Below are positions 8,770 to 17,354 of a DNA stretch of 54,397 nt, piece by piece. Made by a program: the position numbers and the translations under genes. The stretch is from Candidatus Acidiferrales bacterium (lineage in GTDB: Bacteria > Acidobacteriota > Terriglobia > Acidiferrales > UBA7541): positions 1 to 54,397 of the forward strand of contig JARLGK010000232.1 in NCBI GenBank assembly GCA_031296075.1, in the 5' to 3' direction. Positions within the stretch are counted from its first letter, which is position 1, and the number at the start of each line of letters is the position of its first letter. Below the pieces are notes generated by a model. That model had not been told where the DNA came from and did no database searches. It saw nothing but the letters and a program-made list of their open reading frames with translations.

Positions 8770-9744
8770 ATGCCAAGAACCCCAAAACCTGCGTCCATTG
8801 ACGGAATTCTTGTCGTTGACAAGCCTCGCGGGAAAACCTCGCACGACGTGGTGGAAACCGTGCGCCGCCTGGTCGGCTTTCGCCAGATCGGCCATCTGGG
8901 CACGCTCGATCCGCTGGCGACGGGCGTGCTGGTGCTGGCGCTCGGCCGGGCCACGCGCCTCGCGCGCTTTTACGGCGCACGCCGAAAACGCTACACGTGC
9001 TCGGTGCGGTTTGGATTCGCGACGGACACGTACGACGCCGACGGCGACGCGCTATCAGAGGACGCGGCGCCGGCGCTCGATGCCGCTGCGATTCAAGCGC
9101 TCGCCGACCGATTCGTCGGGAAAATTCAGCAGATGCCACCTTCGTTTTCAGCGAAAAAAATTCACGGGCGTCCCGCGCACGAGCTCGCGCGAAAACACAA
9201 GCCGGTGAAGCTCGATCCCGTCGAAGTGGAAGTTTTTGAGTTCAAGCTGACGGGCGTGGAAGGCTCCTGCGCGCGATTCAGCGTGGAATGCGGGTCGGGC
9301 ACGTACATTCGCTCGCTCGCGCACGATTTGGGAAAGCTGCAAGGAACCGGCGCGCACCTCGCCGAGATCGTCCGGACGGCGGTGGGGGAATTTACGCTCG
9401 ACCATGCCGTCACGCTCGCGGAGCTGGCCGAGGACGCGAAGACGGGAAAGCTCGATGCGCGCGTGATTCGCCTGGAAAACATGCTGCCGGAATTGCCGCG
9501 CGCCACGGTGCTGCCGATTGTCGAGAAGCGTGTGCGGCACGGCGCGAAATTCAATCTTCCCCTCGCGCAAATTCAGCCGGGCCACGTAATCGCCGCGCAG
9601 GGCGCGCCCGCGAAGCTTGATTCCGGCGAATGGCAGCCGTCGCGGCTGCGCGTCTTCAATCAGCAGGGCCACTTGATCGCGATCGCGGAGCCGGTTGTGC
9701 CTCGCACGTACCAGCCTGTGGTCGTCCTCGAAGCCACGCCGTAG
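8770..9744 (+). CDS. truB: tRNA pseudouridine-55 synthase TruB
   Basis: Makes the universal pseudouridine at position 55 of tRNAs. The sequence shows GILVVDKPRGKTSHDVV at the start, then GHLGTLDPLATGVLVLALG, which contains the catalytic aspartate, YTCSVRFG and a C-terminal PUA-like domain. The open frame extends back to a TTG at 8731, but that codon lies within the structured element. The ATG at 8770 gives 324 residues, close to family length, and begins where homology is expected. It is the last gene of the rimP operon and converges on the secretin gene 30 bases away. Confidence 0.94.
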   Translation: MPRTPKPASIDGILVVDKPRGKTSHDVVETVRRLVGFRQIGHLGTLDPLATGVLVLALGRATRLARFYGARRKRYTCSVRFGFATDTYDADGDALSEDAAPALDAAAIQALADRFVGKIQQMPPSFSAKKIHGRPAHELARKHKPVKLDPVEVEVFEFKLTGVEGSCARFSVECGSGTYIRSLAHDLGKLQGTGAHLAEIVRTAVGEFTLDHAVTLAELAEDAKTGKLDARVIRLENMLPELPRATVLPIVEKRVRHGAKFNLPLAQIQPGHVIAAQGAPAKLDSGEWQPSRLRVFNQQGHLIAIAEPVVPRTYQPVVVLEATP

Positions 9745-9774
9745 TCAAAATCAATTGGAATTCGACGCGTTCAA

Positions 9775-12700
9775 CTATTGTTCGGGCGGACGCTGAGGCG
9801 CGGGCGGAGGCGTGGGTCCCGGCGCGGGAGCCTGCAGTCCCGGCGGCGGATTGAAAACCGGCGAAGGTTCGCCACCGCCGCCAGGACCTTCGAGCGATCC
9901 CTGCCCGGCGTACACAACATGGTCCTGGCGTGGCGCGAGCCGAACCAGCCGCGGCGTAACCAGGATCAGCAGCTCGGAATCCTGCTTCGTGGTGTCCTGA
10001 TTCTGATCGAACAGGCCGAGAACCGGAACATCGGCGACTCCCGGCGTGCCGATGATGGCATTCGACAGCTGCACTTGACGGAACCCGGCGACCACGGCGG
10101 TCTCGTTCTGTTTCAGGCGCACTTTCTGTTCGACGGACTGGTTGCTGATCACCGGAATTTGATTAAAACTCTGCGCGGTCAGGCTGCTGATGTCGAAAGA
10201 AAGATCAAGCGTCACTTCGTCGTTTCCGTGAATGCGCGGCGTGGCTTTCACTTTGAGCCCGATGTCGAGATATTGGGCGCCGGGGAACTGCGCGCCGGCC
10301 GAGCCGATCCCCGAGGGGAAAAGGCTGCTGGAGTTCAGAATCACGGTCGCTTCGGCGGCTCCGCTGTCCGCGGTGGCGGCGTCCGGCCTGCCGTCTCCGT
10401 TGAAATCAGCCGAGACGATGGAGACGGGCGCCGTGCCAACCGGTATTTCGGGAATGAGCGTTGTGAACACGCCTTTGCCCTCGTTGAAAAGAACCGTCAC
10501 CGCGTTGTCGGTGGTGTCCGCGATCGTGAGATCGGGGAAGCCGTCCAGATTGTAGTCCGCCACGGCGAGCGACGCGGGTCCGGCTCCCGCAGCGTAGTTC
10601 GCCTGGAAGGTGAACGTGCCGTCTCCAGTGTTCACCTGGCTCGCATTTGCGTTTCCGAAATAGATCGAAACGCTGTTGCCCGTTACCGTCGTGGAGGGCG
10701 CGCCGCTGTTGGCTACCGCGAGATCGGTCACGCCGTCCTGGTTGAAGTCTCCCGTAACCACAAAAGCCGGAGTATTTCCCGCCGGATAAGGCGACTTGGC
10801 CGCCTGTATGAACGTGCCATCGCCTTGGCCGAGAAACACCTGCACTTGGCCGGCATCCCCGATGACGGTGGACTGCTCCGTCACGATGAGATCCGTGTGG
10901 GGGCTGTTCGTGAAATGCCCCGTGGCGAGCGCGGTCGGATTGAATCCGGCCGCGAGCGAGATCGACGTGGGCGTCTTGAACGTGCCATCGCCATTGCCCT
11001 GAAAGATCGAAACCGTGTGGTCACCTTGGTTAGCGACCGCAAGATCCGGGAATCCGGTGTTGGCAATATCGTGGAAATTGGCGGTGACGACGGAGACGGG
11101 CCCGTTACCGGTTGGCACGTCGGTGCCGGCGACAAACGTGCCAGTTGCAGCGCCCGTGCTATCCGATTGTCCCAGGAGAATCGAAACCGTGTTCGAAATC
11201 TTGTCGGCGACGGCCAGATCGATGTTCCCGTTAAACTTGGTGTTGAATGCGCCCGTGGCGATCCATACAGGATCGACGCCGGCGCCCAGTTGGTAAACCG
11301 TCTGTGTTTGGAATGTGCCGTCGCCGTTCCCGAGCAGAACTGAGACGGTGTTGGCCGCCGAGTTGGTGACGATGAGGTCATTGCTGAAGCTGCTGCCCCG
11401 CAAGACGGCGGTGGCCACGAAGGACGGCGAATTCCCGGCCGGATAATTCGCGAGCGGATTGTTGATCGTGCCGCCGGGCGTGGGCGTGCCGTTCAGGAGA
11501 CTGGGAGCAAAAGTGGAAAGCGAAACGGGGATGCGGTCGCCAACAAAAAAAGTGGCCGGCTGGCCGTCCTGCGCGCGGAGCAGGACGCGCCGCCCGTGAC
11601 GCACGAGCGAGAGCATTTGGGCGAAGTTGGCGGCGGTGCCCGGCATAGTCGCGAAAAAAGTCGTCAAGCCTCCGCCAAAGGCGATCACGTTGGGAGTCGA
11701 AGTCCCCAATACCTGCTCGATCACGTTGATCAGGCCCTCTGCGGACGCCGCCGCCTCCTGAATTTGTTGTGAGCTGACCGTAAACACCCGGGATGATTGC
11801 GGCGGAGTGATGCCCAGCTGCCGGGCGTTATTGCGATCCACCTCCAGAATTTCGATTTCGAGAATCAGCTCGCCGGTAGGCCGCTCGAGATCGTCGATCA
11901 AATCCGTGGCGAGCGCCACGGCGTGCGGAGAGGCGCGCAGCGTGAGGGTGCGGCTGCGCACGTCGAGCTCCGAACGCGTGATGCCCGCGATATCGCGCAC
12001 CAGGCGCGTGATTTCCGTCATCTGCTCGGGCGTTTCAGACGCAGGCAGCAAAACGGTGCGCACCACGGATGCTTCGTAGTCCTTGCGCTTCTGCTGGGTG
12101 TTGTCCGCCACGAAAAACAGCCGCGGCGAAAGTGGCCGCCAGAAGGTTCCGGTCATGTCGCCGAGCAGCCGCGCGGCCGTCGGAAAATCCACGTCGTTGA
12201 TCTGAAATCGAATCTGCCGCACGTGCAAATCCACATCGAAAGCGGCTTCCACTCCGAACTGGCGCCCCAGTTCTGTGTATGCGCCCTGCGTGTCCCCGCG
12301 ATAGTCGAAATTTCGATGACCGTCTTGATATTCCAGCCGCGGCTCCGCAGCGAGTTCCACGTGAGCCGGCTTTCGCGGCTGGCCCGGTTCGATCGCGGCT
12401 AACTCCGCCAGTCGCTCGCGCACCACCGCGTTCGCCGGGTCCGTGAAGCTCGCGCTCAGCAGCTCTTTGCGCGCGGCGTCCAACCGACCGGAAATCGCGT
12501 CGCGCTCCGCGGCGTCGATTTTGGATCGCACCAGACGGCTCTTGGCAATTTCGCGGTGAATGGCATATTGGCGGTTGTCGGGCGCCCAGTTGGCGGCATC
12601 GGTGTAGGCAGTGTAGGCCGTGTCCCAGTCCAACTGACGCTCGGCACGGGTTCCCTGCTCGTAGGCGGTTTTGGCCTTCTTGGCATCGGGCTTCACGGCC

Positions 12701-12849
12701 TCCGGCTCGGAAAGCTGAGACGGTCCCTGCGAGCTTGCAGCTGGCGCGAGAAGAGTGAGGATCACCAGCGGTACGAGAATGATTCTCGCCCAGGCGTGGG
12801 CTGCGCGCGAGACACGGGGGCCGCCCGTCGAATGAGTTCTAGCCGCCAT
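9775..12849 (-). CDS. Secretin (GspD/PilQ-like) with an inserted seven-repeat FG-GAP/VCBS propeller
   Basis: About 1024 residues. N-terminal hydrophobic signal segment (about 12-32, ending ASSQG), a TPR-like helical region (about 45-150), a secretin N/STN-type domain (about 195-330), and the first part of the secretin pore domain up to VGDRIPVSL near residue 436. Residues about 460-850 then hold seven repeats with the pattern PxxxxTxDFNxDGxxDLAVAN...VSVLLGNGDGTF. The pore domain resumes at YLDIGLKVKATPRI and ends with the classical LLILVTPRLV; a Pro/Gly-rich tail follows. The secretin forms outer-membrane channels for type II secretion, type IV pili or similar machines. The reading frame continues about 1.1 kb upstream antisense to the iron permease; the ATG at 12849 just before the signal segment is taken as the start. 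No other secretion gene is nearby. Confidence 0.88.
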   Translation of the reverse strand: MAARTHSTGGPRVSRAAHAWARIILVPLVILTLLAPAASSQGPSQLSEPEAVKPDAKKAKTAYEQGTRAERQLDWDTAYTAYTDAANWAPDNRQYAIHREIAKSRLVRSKIDAAERDAISGRLDAARKELLSASFTDPANAVVRERLAELAAIEPGQPRKPAHVELAAEPRLEYQDGHRNFDYRGDTQGAYTELGRQFGVEAAFDVDLHVRQIRFQINDVDFPTAARLLGDMTGTFWRPLSPRLFFVADNTQQKRKDYEASVVRTVLLPASETPEQMTEITRLVRDIAGITRSELDVRSRTLTLRASPHAVALATDLIDDLERPTGELILEIEILEVDRNNARQLGITPPQSSRVFTVSSQQIQEAAASAEGLINVIEQVLGTSTPNVIAFGGGLTTFFATMPGTAANFAQMLSLVRHGRRVLLRAQDGQPATFFVGDRIPVSLSTFAPSLLNGTPTPGGTINNPLANYPAGNSPSFVATAVLRGSSFSNDLIVTNSAANTVSVLLGNGDGTFQTQTVYQLGAGVDPVWIATGAFNTKFNGNIDLAVADKISNTVSILLGQSDSTGAATGTFVAGTDVPTGNGPVSVVTANFHDIANTGFPDLAVANQGDHTVSIFQGNGDGTFKTPTSISLAAGFNPTALATGHFTNSPHTDLIVTEQSTVIGDAGQVQVFLGQGDGTFIQAAKSPYPAGNTPAFVVTGDFNQDGVTDLAVANSGAPSTTVTGNSVSIYFGNANASQVNTGDGTFTFQANYAAGAGPASLAVADYNLDGFPDLTIADTTDNAVTVLFNEGKGVFTTLIPEIPVGTAPVSIVSADFNGDGRPDAATADSGAAEATVILNSSSLFPSGIGSAGAQFPGAQYLDIGLKVKATPRIHGNDEVTLDLSFDISSLTAQSFNQIPVISNQSVEQKVRLKQNETAVVAGFRQVQLSNAIIGTPGVADVPVLGLFDQNQDTTKQDSELLILVTPRLVRLAPRQDHVVYAGQGSLEGPGGGGEPSPVFNPPPGLQAPAPGPTPPPAPQRPPEQ

Positions 12850-12908
12850 GGTTTGTAGGATGCATATTGTACAGGGATTGTGGCGCGGGTACGGGGGCCT
12901 CAATCTGC

Positions 12909-12967
12909 TTGATTTTACACGGCTAGCAATATAAACTTCAATCGTAGTTGATAATGGTTTACAACTA
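12909..12967 (+). promoter_or_regulatory. Promoter with Fur-like operator of the iron-uptake operon
   Basis: TTGATT (12909-12914) and TAAACT (12932-12937) are 17 bases apart. Just downstream, TGATAATGGTTTACA (12949-12963) matches the 7-1-7 Fur consensus at 11 of 14 arm positions, with a perfect left arm. It lies inside a larger dyad, TAGTTG (12945-12950) and CAACTA (12962-12967). The site ends 8 bases before the FTR1 ATG, where bound repressor would block transcription. Iron control is inferred from the site plus the gene it precedes. Confidence 0.6.
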
Positions 12968-12975
12968 GGATATTC

Positions 12976-14238
12976 ATGCTTTCCGCTCTTTTGGTCGCCC
13001 TCCGGGAAGGCGTCGAAGCCGCGCTGGTCGTCGGCATCGTACTCGTCTATCTGAATCGCAGCGGGCGGCGCGCCCTGAAAGTGTACGCCTGGGCCGGCGT
13101 TCTGCTGGCCTGCGCGGCAAGCGTTGCCGCTGCCCTCCTCCTGCAACATTGGGCCATCAGCGAGGATGGCTTCGAGGGCCTGCTGATGTTGCTGGCCTCG
13201 GTCCTCGTGGTGACCATGATCATCTGGATGAACCGCGTAGCGCGCACCCTGCGAAAGGACATCGAACGGCGCGTCGAGTCCTACGCCCAGCAATCCACCC
13301 GGGCGGCCGGATGGGGCGTAGGAGCGTTCGTATTCTTCATGGTGGTGCGTGAGGGAGCGGAGCTGGTCCTGATCCTGCGGGCTGTGGAACTTTCGAGCGC
13401 GGGCGTGCAGGTGTGGATCGGGACGATGCTCGGCATCGCGATTGCGGTCGGCGTCGGATTCTTTTTCTTTCAGGGAACGCTGCGGATTCCGCTGCACCGG
13501 TTTTTCACGGCGACGAGCGTGATTCTGATGGTGGTCGCGTTCCAACTGGCGCTCACGGGCGTGCACGAGCTGAGCGAGGCCACGTGGATATGGTCGAGCA
13601 AGACGGAAATGGCGTGGGTCGGCCCGATCGTGCGCAACGAGGTCTTTTTTTTCGCCGTGATTCTCGGTGCGGCCACGCTGGTGGTGCTGCGCGAATGGTT
13701 CGGGGCCCGGCGGCCGGCGGAAGATTCCTCGGTGAATCCCGCCGAGCGTCGCATGCGCGAATGGGAATTCCGCCGGCAGCGGCGATGGAGCTTCGCGGCG
13801 GCCATTCTGTGCGCGCTGGTGATCGTTTCGCTCGCCGCCGAGTTCGCTTATAGCCGCGCCATGGCCGCGCCGACTCCGGCAAAGACTCTGGAGGCGCAAA
13901 ACAATCAGGTCCGCATTCCGCTTTCCGAGCTCACGGACCAAAGTTTGCATTTCTATACCGCGGACGTGAATGGCACCGTGGTCCGCTTCCTAGTAATCCA
14001 CAAAACGAACGGCGATTACACCGCGGCGCTCGATGCCTGCCAGATTTGCGGCCGAGCGGGCTACCGTCAGGAAGGCCAGAATGTCATCTGCCGGAACTGC
14101 GGCGCGTCCATCTACGTTCCTTCGATCGGCGACCACGGCGGTTGCAATCCCATTCCCGTGAAATCCAGCGTCGTCGGGGGAGAGGTAATCGTCGATCTCT
14201 CGGCGCTGGCTGACGCCGCCGCGACGATCCGCTCCTGA
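12976..14238 (+). CDS. FTR1-type iron permease fused to a DUF2318 iron-sulfur-membrane-like domain
   Basis: The first 280 residues are a seven-helix FTR1/EfeU-type permease with the two REGxE iron motifs (REGVE at 10-14 and REGAE near 125-129). After a further membrane helix (about 272-292), residues 300-420 form a DUF2318 domain with cysteine pairs CQIC (about 355-358) and CRNC (about 372-375) and a later GGC. In the Campylobacter p19 locus these are two separate genes (Cj1658 and Cj1660, from memory). The fusion suggests that the periplasmic cysteine domain hands iron to, or keeps it in the right state for, the permease. First gene of the operon; one base separates it from the next start. 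Confidence 0.87.
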   Translation: MLSALLVALREGVEAALVVGIVLVYLNRSGRRALKVYAWAGVLLACAASVAAALLLQHWAISEDGFEGLLMLLASVLVVTMIIWMNRVARTLRKDIERRVESYAQQSTRAAGWGVGAFVFFMVVREGAELVLILRAVELSSAGVQVWIGTMLGIAIAVGVGFFFFQGTLRIPLHRFFTATSVILMVVAFQLALTGVHELSEATWIWSSKTEMAWVGPIVRNEVFFFAVILGAATLVVLREWFGARRPAEDSSVNPAERRMREWEFRRQRRWSFAAAILCALVIVSLAAEFAYSRAMAAPTPAKTLEAQNNQVRIPLSELTDQSLHFYTADVNGTVVRFLVIHKTNGDYTAALDACQICGRAGYRQEGQNVICRNCGASIYVPSIGDHGGCNPIPVKSSVVGGEVIVDLSALADAAATIRS

Positions 14239-14239
14239 A

Positions 14240-15526
14240 ATGTTCGCAAGAATCGTAGGCCAATCGTTTGCTCGTAACCCGCGCCGCAAGCTGCTGACCA
14301 TGGCGGCCCTCGTGCTGGGCATCACTGTGGCTACTGCGACGCTTACAGTTGCCTTGGAAGTCGGCGACCGCATGGCGCGGGAATTTCGCAGCCTCGGCGC
14401 CAACCTTCTGGTCACTCCCGAATCGGACACGCTGCCGCTCGAAATCGGCGGCGTGGATTACCGCCCGGTGGACGAGGGCGCCTATCTGCAGGAAGCCGAC
14501 CTCGGCAAGCTCAAGACGATTTTCTGGCGGCACAATATTCTCGGATTCACGCCGTTTCTCGACGTGCCTGCATATGTCTCGGCCACCGGGGGCGCGACCA
14601 CGCTTATTGGCACGTGGTACGACCATGAAGTTGCCGTGCCGGATGGAACAACTTTCAAGACCGGCGTGAGCGCCACTCACCCGTGGTGGAAGATTCAGGG
14701 CCGCTGGTTCAGCGATGCCGCGAACGAATGCGTTGTCGGAGCGAGTCTGGCGGCGAAATACCCCGGCGCTATCGCGATCGGCAAGACCATCTATGTTGCG
14801 CAGACCGAGAAATCGAGCGACATCCGTCCGCTCGTCGTGACCGGAATTGTCTCGACCGGAGATGCGGAAGACAACGCGATATTAGTCCCGCTCTCCGTGG
14901 CGCAAGGCATCTCCAATCATCCAGGCCAATTTCGCCAACTGTTCGTGAGCGCCCTCACAAAACCCGCTGACGCTTTCGCCGAACGCGATCCGAAATCGCT
15001 GACGCCAACGGAGTACGACCGCTGGTTCTGCTCGCCTTACATTTCCTCGATCAGCTACCAGATCAAACAGGTCATTCCGGGCGTCGACGTTCGCGCGATT
15101 CGCCGCGTGGCTGAAACCGAGGGGCGCATCCTCTCGCGCGTGAGCACGCTTCTTTGGATTGTCACGCTCGCGGCGCTCATCGCGGCGGGCCTGGCCGTAG
15201 CCGCCACGTCCGCGGCTGCCGTCCTCGAGCGGCGTGTCGAGATCGGCGTCATGAAAGCGATTGGCGCCACAAACACTTCGGTCACCGCGTTGTTTTTGAC
15301 GGAGCACCTGACGCTCGCTCTGATTGGGGGAGCGATCGGATTCTTTCTAGGCGCGGGCCTCGCACGCTTTTTGGGCGCGAGCGTTTTCGGCACGCCAGCA
15401 TCTCCCCGGTTCATCCTTTTGCCAGTCGTTCTCGGGCTTGCAATCCTGGTGGCCCTCATTGGCGGCTTGATTCCCTTGCGGCGGGCGGCGCGTTTCGATC
15501 CCGCGCCGATCCTGCGAGGCGAGTAA
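14240..15526 (+). CDS. ABC transporter permease, FtsX/MacB type (first of pair)
   Basis: 428 residues: an N-terminal membrane helix (about 18-40) after a basic NPRRKLLT segment, a large extracytoplasmic domain (about 45-300), then three C-terminal helices of an FtsX domain, including RRVEIGVMKAIGATNTSV, the coupling region for the ATPase. MacB/LolCE-type permeases do mechanotransmission rather than classical import. Downstream of FTR1-DUF2318 it corresponds to the Cj1661-type permease of p19-like iron systems. Its TAA overlaps the next ATG by one base. Confidence 0.87.
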   Translation: MFARIVGQSFARNPRRKLLTMAALVLGITVATATLTVALEVGDRMAREFRSLGANLLVTPESDTLPLEIGGVDYRPVDEGAYLQEADLGKLKTIFWRHNILGFTPFLDVPAYVSATGGATTLIGTWYDHEVAVPDGTTFKTGVSATHPWWKIQGRWFSDAANECVVGASLAAKYPGAIAIGKTIYVAQTEKSSDIRPLVVTGIVSTGDAEDNAILVPLSVAQGISNHPGQFRQLFVSALTKPADAFAERDPKSLTPTEYDRWFCSPYISSISYQIKQVIPGVDVRAIRRVAETEGRILSRVSTLLWIVTLAALIAAGLAVAATSAAAVLERRVEIGVMKAIGATNTSVTALFLTEHLTLALIGGAIGFFLGAGLARFLGASVFGTPASPRFILLPVVLGLAILVALIGGLIPLRRAARFDPAPILRGE

Positions 15527-16683
15527 TGTTCCCCCGCCTTCTTTGGAAGCTGCTCCGAAGCAATCGCGGCCGCCTGGCCGTGGCGCTCGTGGCCGTGATC
15601 AGCGGGGCCACGGTGATTTCGGCCCTCCTGAATGTTCAGTTCGATATCTCACGCAAACTGACGCAGGAATTTCAGATGCTTGGGCCTAATCTGGTGATCG
15701 CTCCGCCAGGCAGAATGCAAACGCAGAACGCAGGAGCAGCTTCGGCACCGCTGATGGACGAGGCCACCGTCGCCGGCCAGATTGCCCGGACGCGGACGCC
15801 TGCTCTGATTAGTGCCGCGCCATATCTTTACATCGTCGCGCGGGTGGCCGACACACCCGTCGTCGTGGCGGGGACGCAACTCGGGGAAGCGGAAATCCTG
15901 AATCCTACATGGAAGCAGGAGACAGGTTTTCCACGGTATCTGCCCGCCACCCGCGCGCGTCCCCTGGACGCATGCATTGTGGGCCGAAACGTGGCGCGGC
16001 AATTGAAGCTCGCGCCCGGCGGCCCGTTGGAACTGAAATACCTCAACCGCACCGCCGCGATGACGGTATGGTCGATCCTCGATTCAGGCGGAGCGGAGGA
16101 TAATCAGATTTTCGCCGATTTGACCGTCGTGCAGACACTCGCGGGAATGAAGGGGCAGATCCAAGTTGAACAATTGCGGGTGAATGGCACGTCTTCAGCG
16201 ATCTCCGCATATGCCGCCAGCCTGTCTAAATCCCTGCCCGGTTACGATGTGCGCCCCGTCCGCGCGGTAAGCGAAGCCGAAGGCAATCTGCTGAACCGCA
16301 CTCGCCTGTTGATTTTATCGATGATCCTGCTGATCCTGGTGCTCACCGCGCTGTGCGTGCTTGCCACCATGGCTGCGCTCGCGATGGAGCGGCGCGCCGA
16401 CGTTGGCCTGATGAAGGCGCTCGGCGGAACGATCTCGCGCATTGTAGGATTGTTCCTCGCCGAAGTAGGCGTGCTCGGCGCAGTCGGCGGGTTGATCGGG
16501 TGCGTCGCGGGCTTGGCACTCGCGCAATGGATGGGACGCCAAGTCTTCGGGACGCCCATCACGCCGCGCTGGGAAATTTTCCCGCTGACGATTGCGATGA
16601 TGGTCGTCGTGTCCATGGCAGGCGCTCTACCCCTGCGAACCCTTGGAAAAATAAAGCCGGCTGTAATTCTGCGAGGAGAATAG
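15526..16683 (+). CDS. ABC transporter permease, FtsX/MacB type (second of pair)
   Basis: 385 residues with the same plan as its neighbour: N-terminal helix (about 15-36), extracytoplasmic domain with LGPNLVIAPPG, and three C-terminal helices with MERRADVGLMKALGGT as the ATPase-contacting loop. The open frame reaches back to 15154 inside the previous gene; the ATG at 15526, overlapping that gene's stop as TAATG, is chosen because the MFPRLLWKLLRSN start is typical. The two paralogues probably form a heterodimer served by the single ATPase that follows. Confidence 0.88.
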   Translation: MFPRLLWKLLRSNRGRLAVALVAVISGATVISALLNVQFDISRKLTQEFQMLGPNLVIAPPGRMQTQNAGAASAPLMDEATVAGQIARTRTPALISAAPYLYIVARVADTPVVVAGTQLGEAEILNPTWKQETGFPRYLPATRARPLDACIVGRNVARQLKLAPGGPLELKYLNRTAAMTVWSILDSGGAEDNQIFADLTVVQTLAGMKGQIQVEQLRVNGTSSAISAYAASLSKSLPGYDVRPVRAVSEAEGNLLNRTRLLILSMILLILVLTALCVLATMAALAMERRADVGLMKALGGTISRIVGLFLAEVGVLGAVGGLIGCVAGLALAQWMGRQVFGTPITPRWEIFPLTIAMMVVVSMAGALPLRTLGKIKPAVILRGE

Positions 16684-17354
16684 TGGCGCCGCTAGTACAA
16701 ATTGAGAACCTGCGAAAAGAGTTCGCCAACGTGCGCGCGCTCGATGGCGTGTCGTTCGTCGTGCAGGCAGGCGAATGGATCGCCATCATGGGCCCCTCAG
16801 GGTCGGGCAAAACAACACTGATCAATATTCTAGGCGGGCTCGACACGCCGACCTCCGGCCGGGCGATTGTGGATGGCACGGACGTCGCGCGGCTTGATGA
16901 AAACGGCCTGGCGCGCTTTCGCGCCGAGAAGATCGGCTTCGTCTTCCAGCAGTTCCATCTGGTCCCGTATCTCACCGCGCTCGAAAACGTGATGCTCGCG
17001 CAATATTTTCACAGCACCACGGATGAGGGCGAAGCCCGCGAGGCGCTCGGGCGTGTTGGCCTCACCGATCGCGTCGAGCATCTGCCGGGGCAGCTTTCCG
17101 GTGGCGAACAGCAGCGCGTGGCCGTCGCCCGCGCGCTGATCAATCATCCGAAGCTGATTCTGGCCGACGAGCCCACGGGCAATCTCGACGAAGCGAATGA
17201 GGGGATCGTGCTGAAGCTTTTGCGCGAGCTGCACGCCGAGGGGCACACCATCCTGATGGTCACGCACGCAGCCTCGATCGGCCAATTGGCCGACCGGCGC
17301 ATCGACCTCGCGCACGGCCGCTTGGCCACCGAACACGCCGCTCGAAGGGTCTAG
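16683..17354 (+). CDS. ABC transporter ATPase, MacB/LolD type, of the iron operon
   Basis: 223 residues with Walker A GPSGSGKTT (about 39-47), Q-loop FVFQQFHLVP, signature LSGGEQQRVAVARAL, Walker B LILADEPTGNLD and the H-loop MVTHAAS. The LADEPTGNLD form is typical of the LolD/MacB/FtsE class. The GTG at 16683 overlaps the TAG of the permease by one base and follows a GAGGAGA ribosome binding site; the longer open frame from 16353 is rejected. Last gene of the FTR1 operon; its end overlaps the convergent EVE gene by four bases. Confidence 0.92.
   Translation: MAPLVQIENLRKEFANVRALDGVSFVVQAGEWIAIMGPSGSGKTTLINILGGLDTPTSGRAIVDGTDVARLDENGLARFRAEKIGFVFQQFHLVPYLTALENVMLAQYFHSTTDEGEAREALGRVGLTDRVEHLPGQLSGGEQQRVAVARALINHPKLILADEPTGNLDEANEGIVLKLLRELHAEGHTILMVTHAASIGQLADRRIDLAHGRLATEHAARRV

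Noticed and set aside
9778-11343. Plus-strand open frame of 521 codons opposite the secretin
   Set aside because: Arg/Gly/Asp-rich shadow of the repeat region in a GC-rich gene; no domain pattern and no ribosome binding site.
12850-13950. N-terminal extension of the secretin by about 367 residues, in frame
   Set aside because: It is antisense to the FTR1-DUF2318 gene, has shadow-like His/Arg/Gln-rich composition, and the signal segment starts only after the ATG at 12849.
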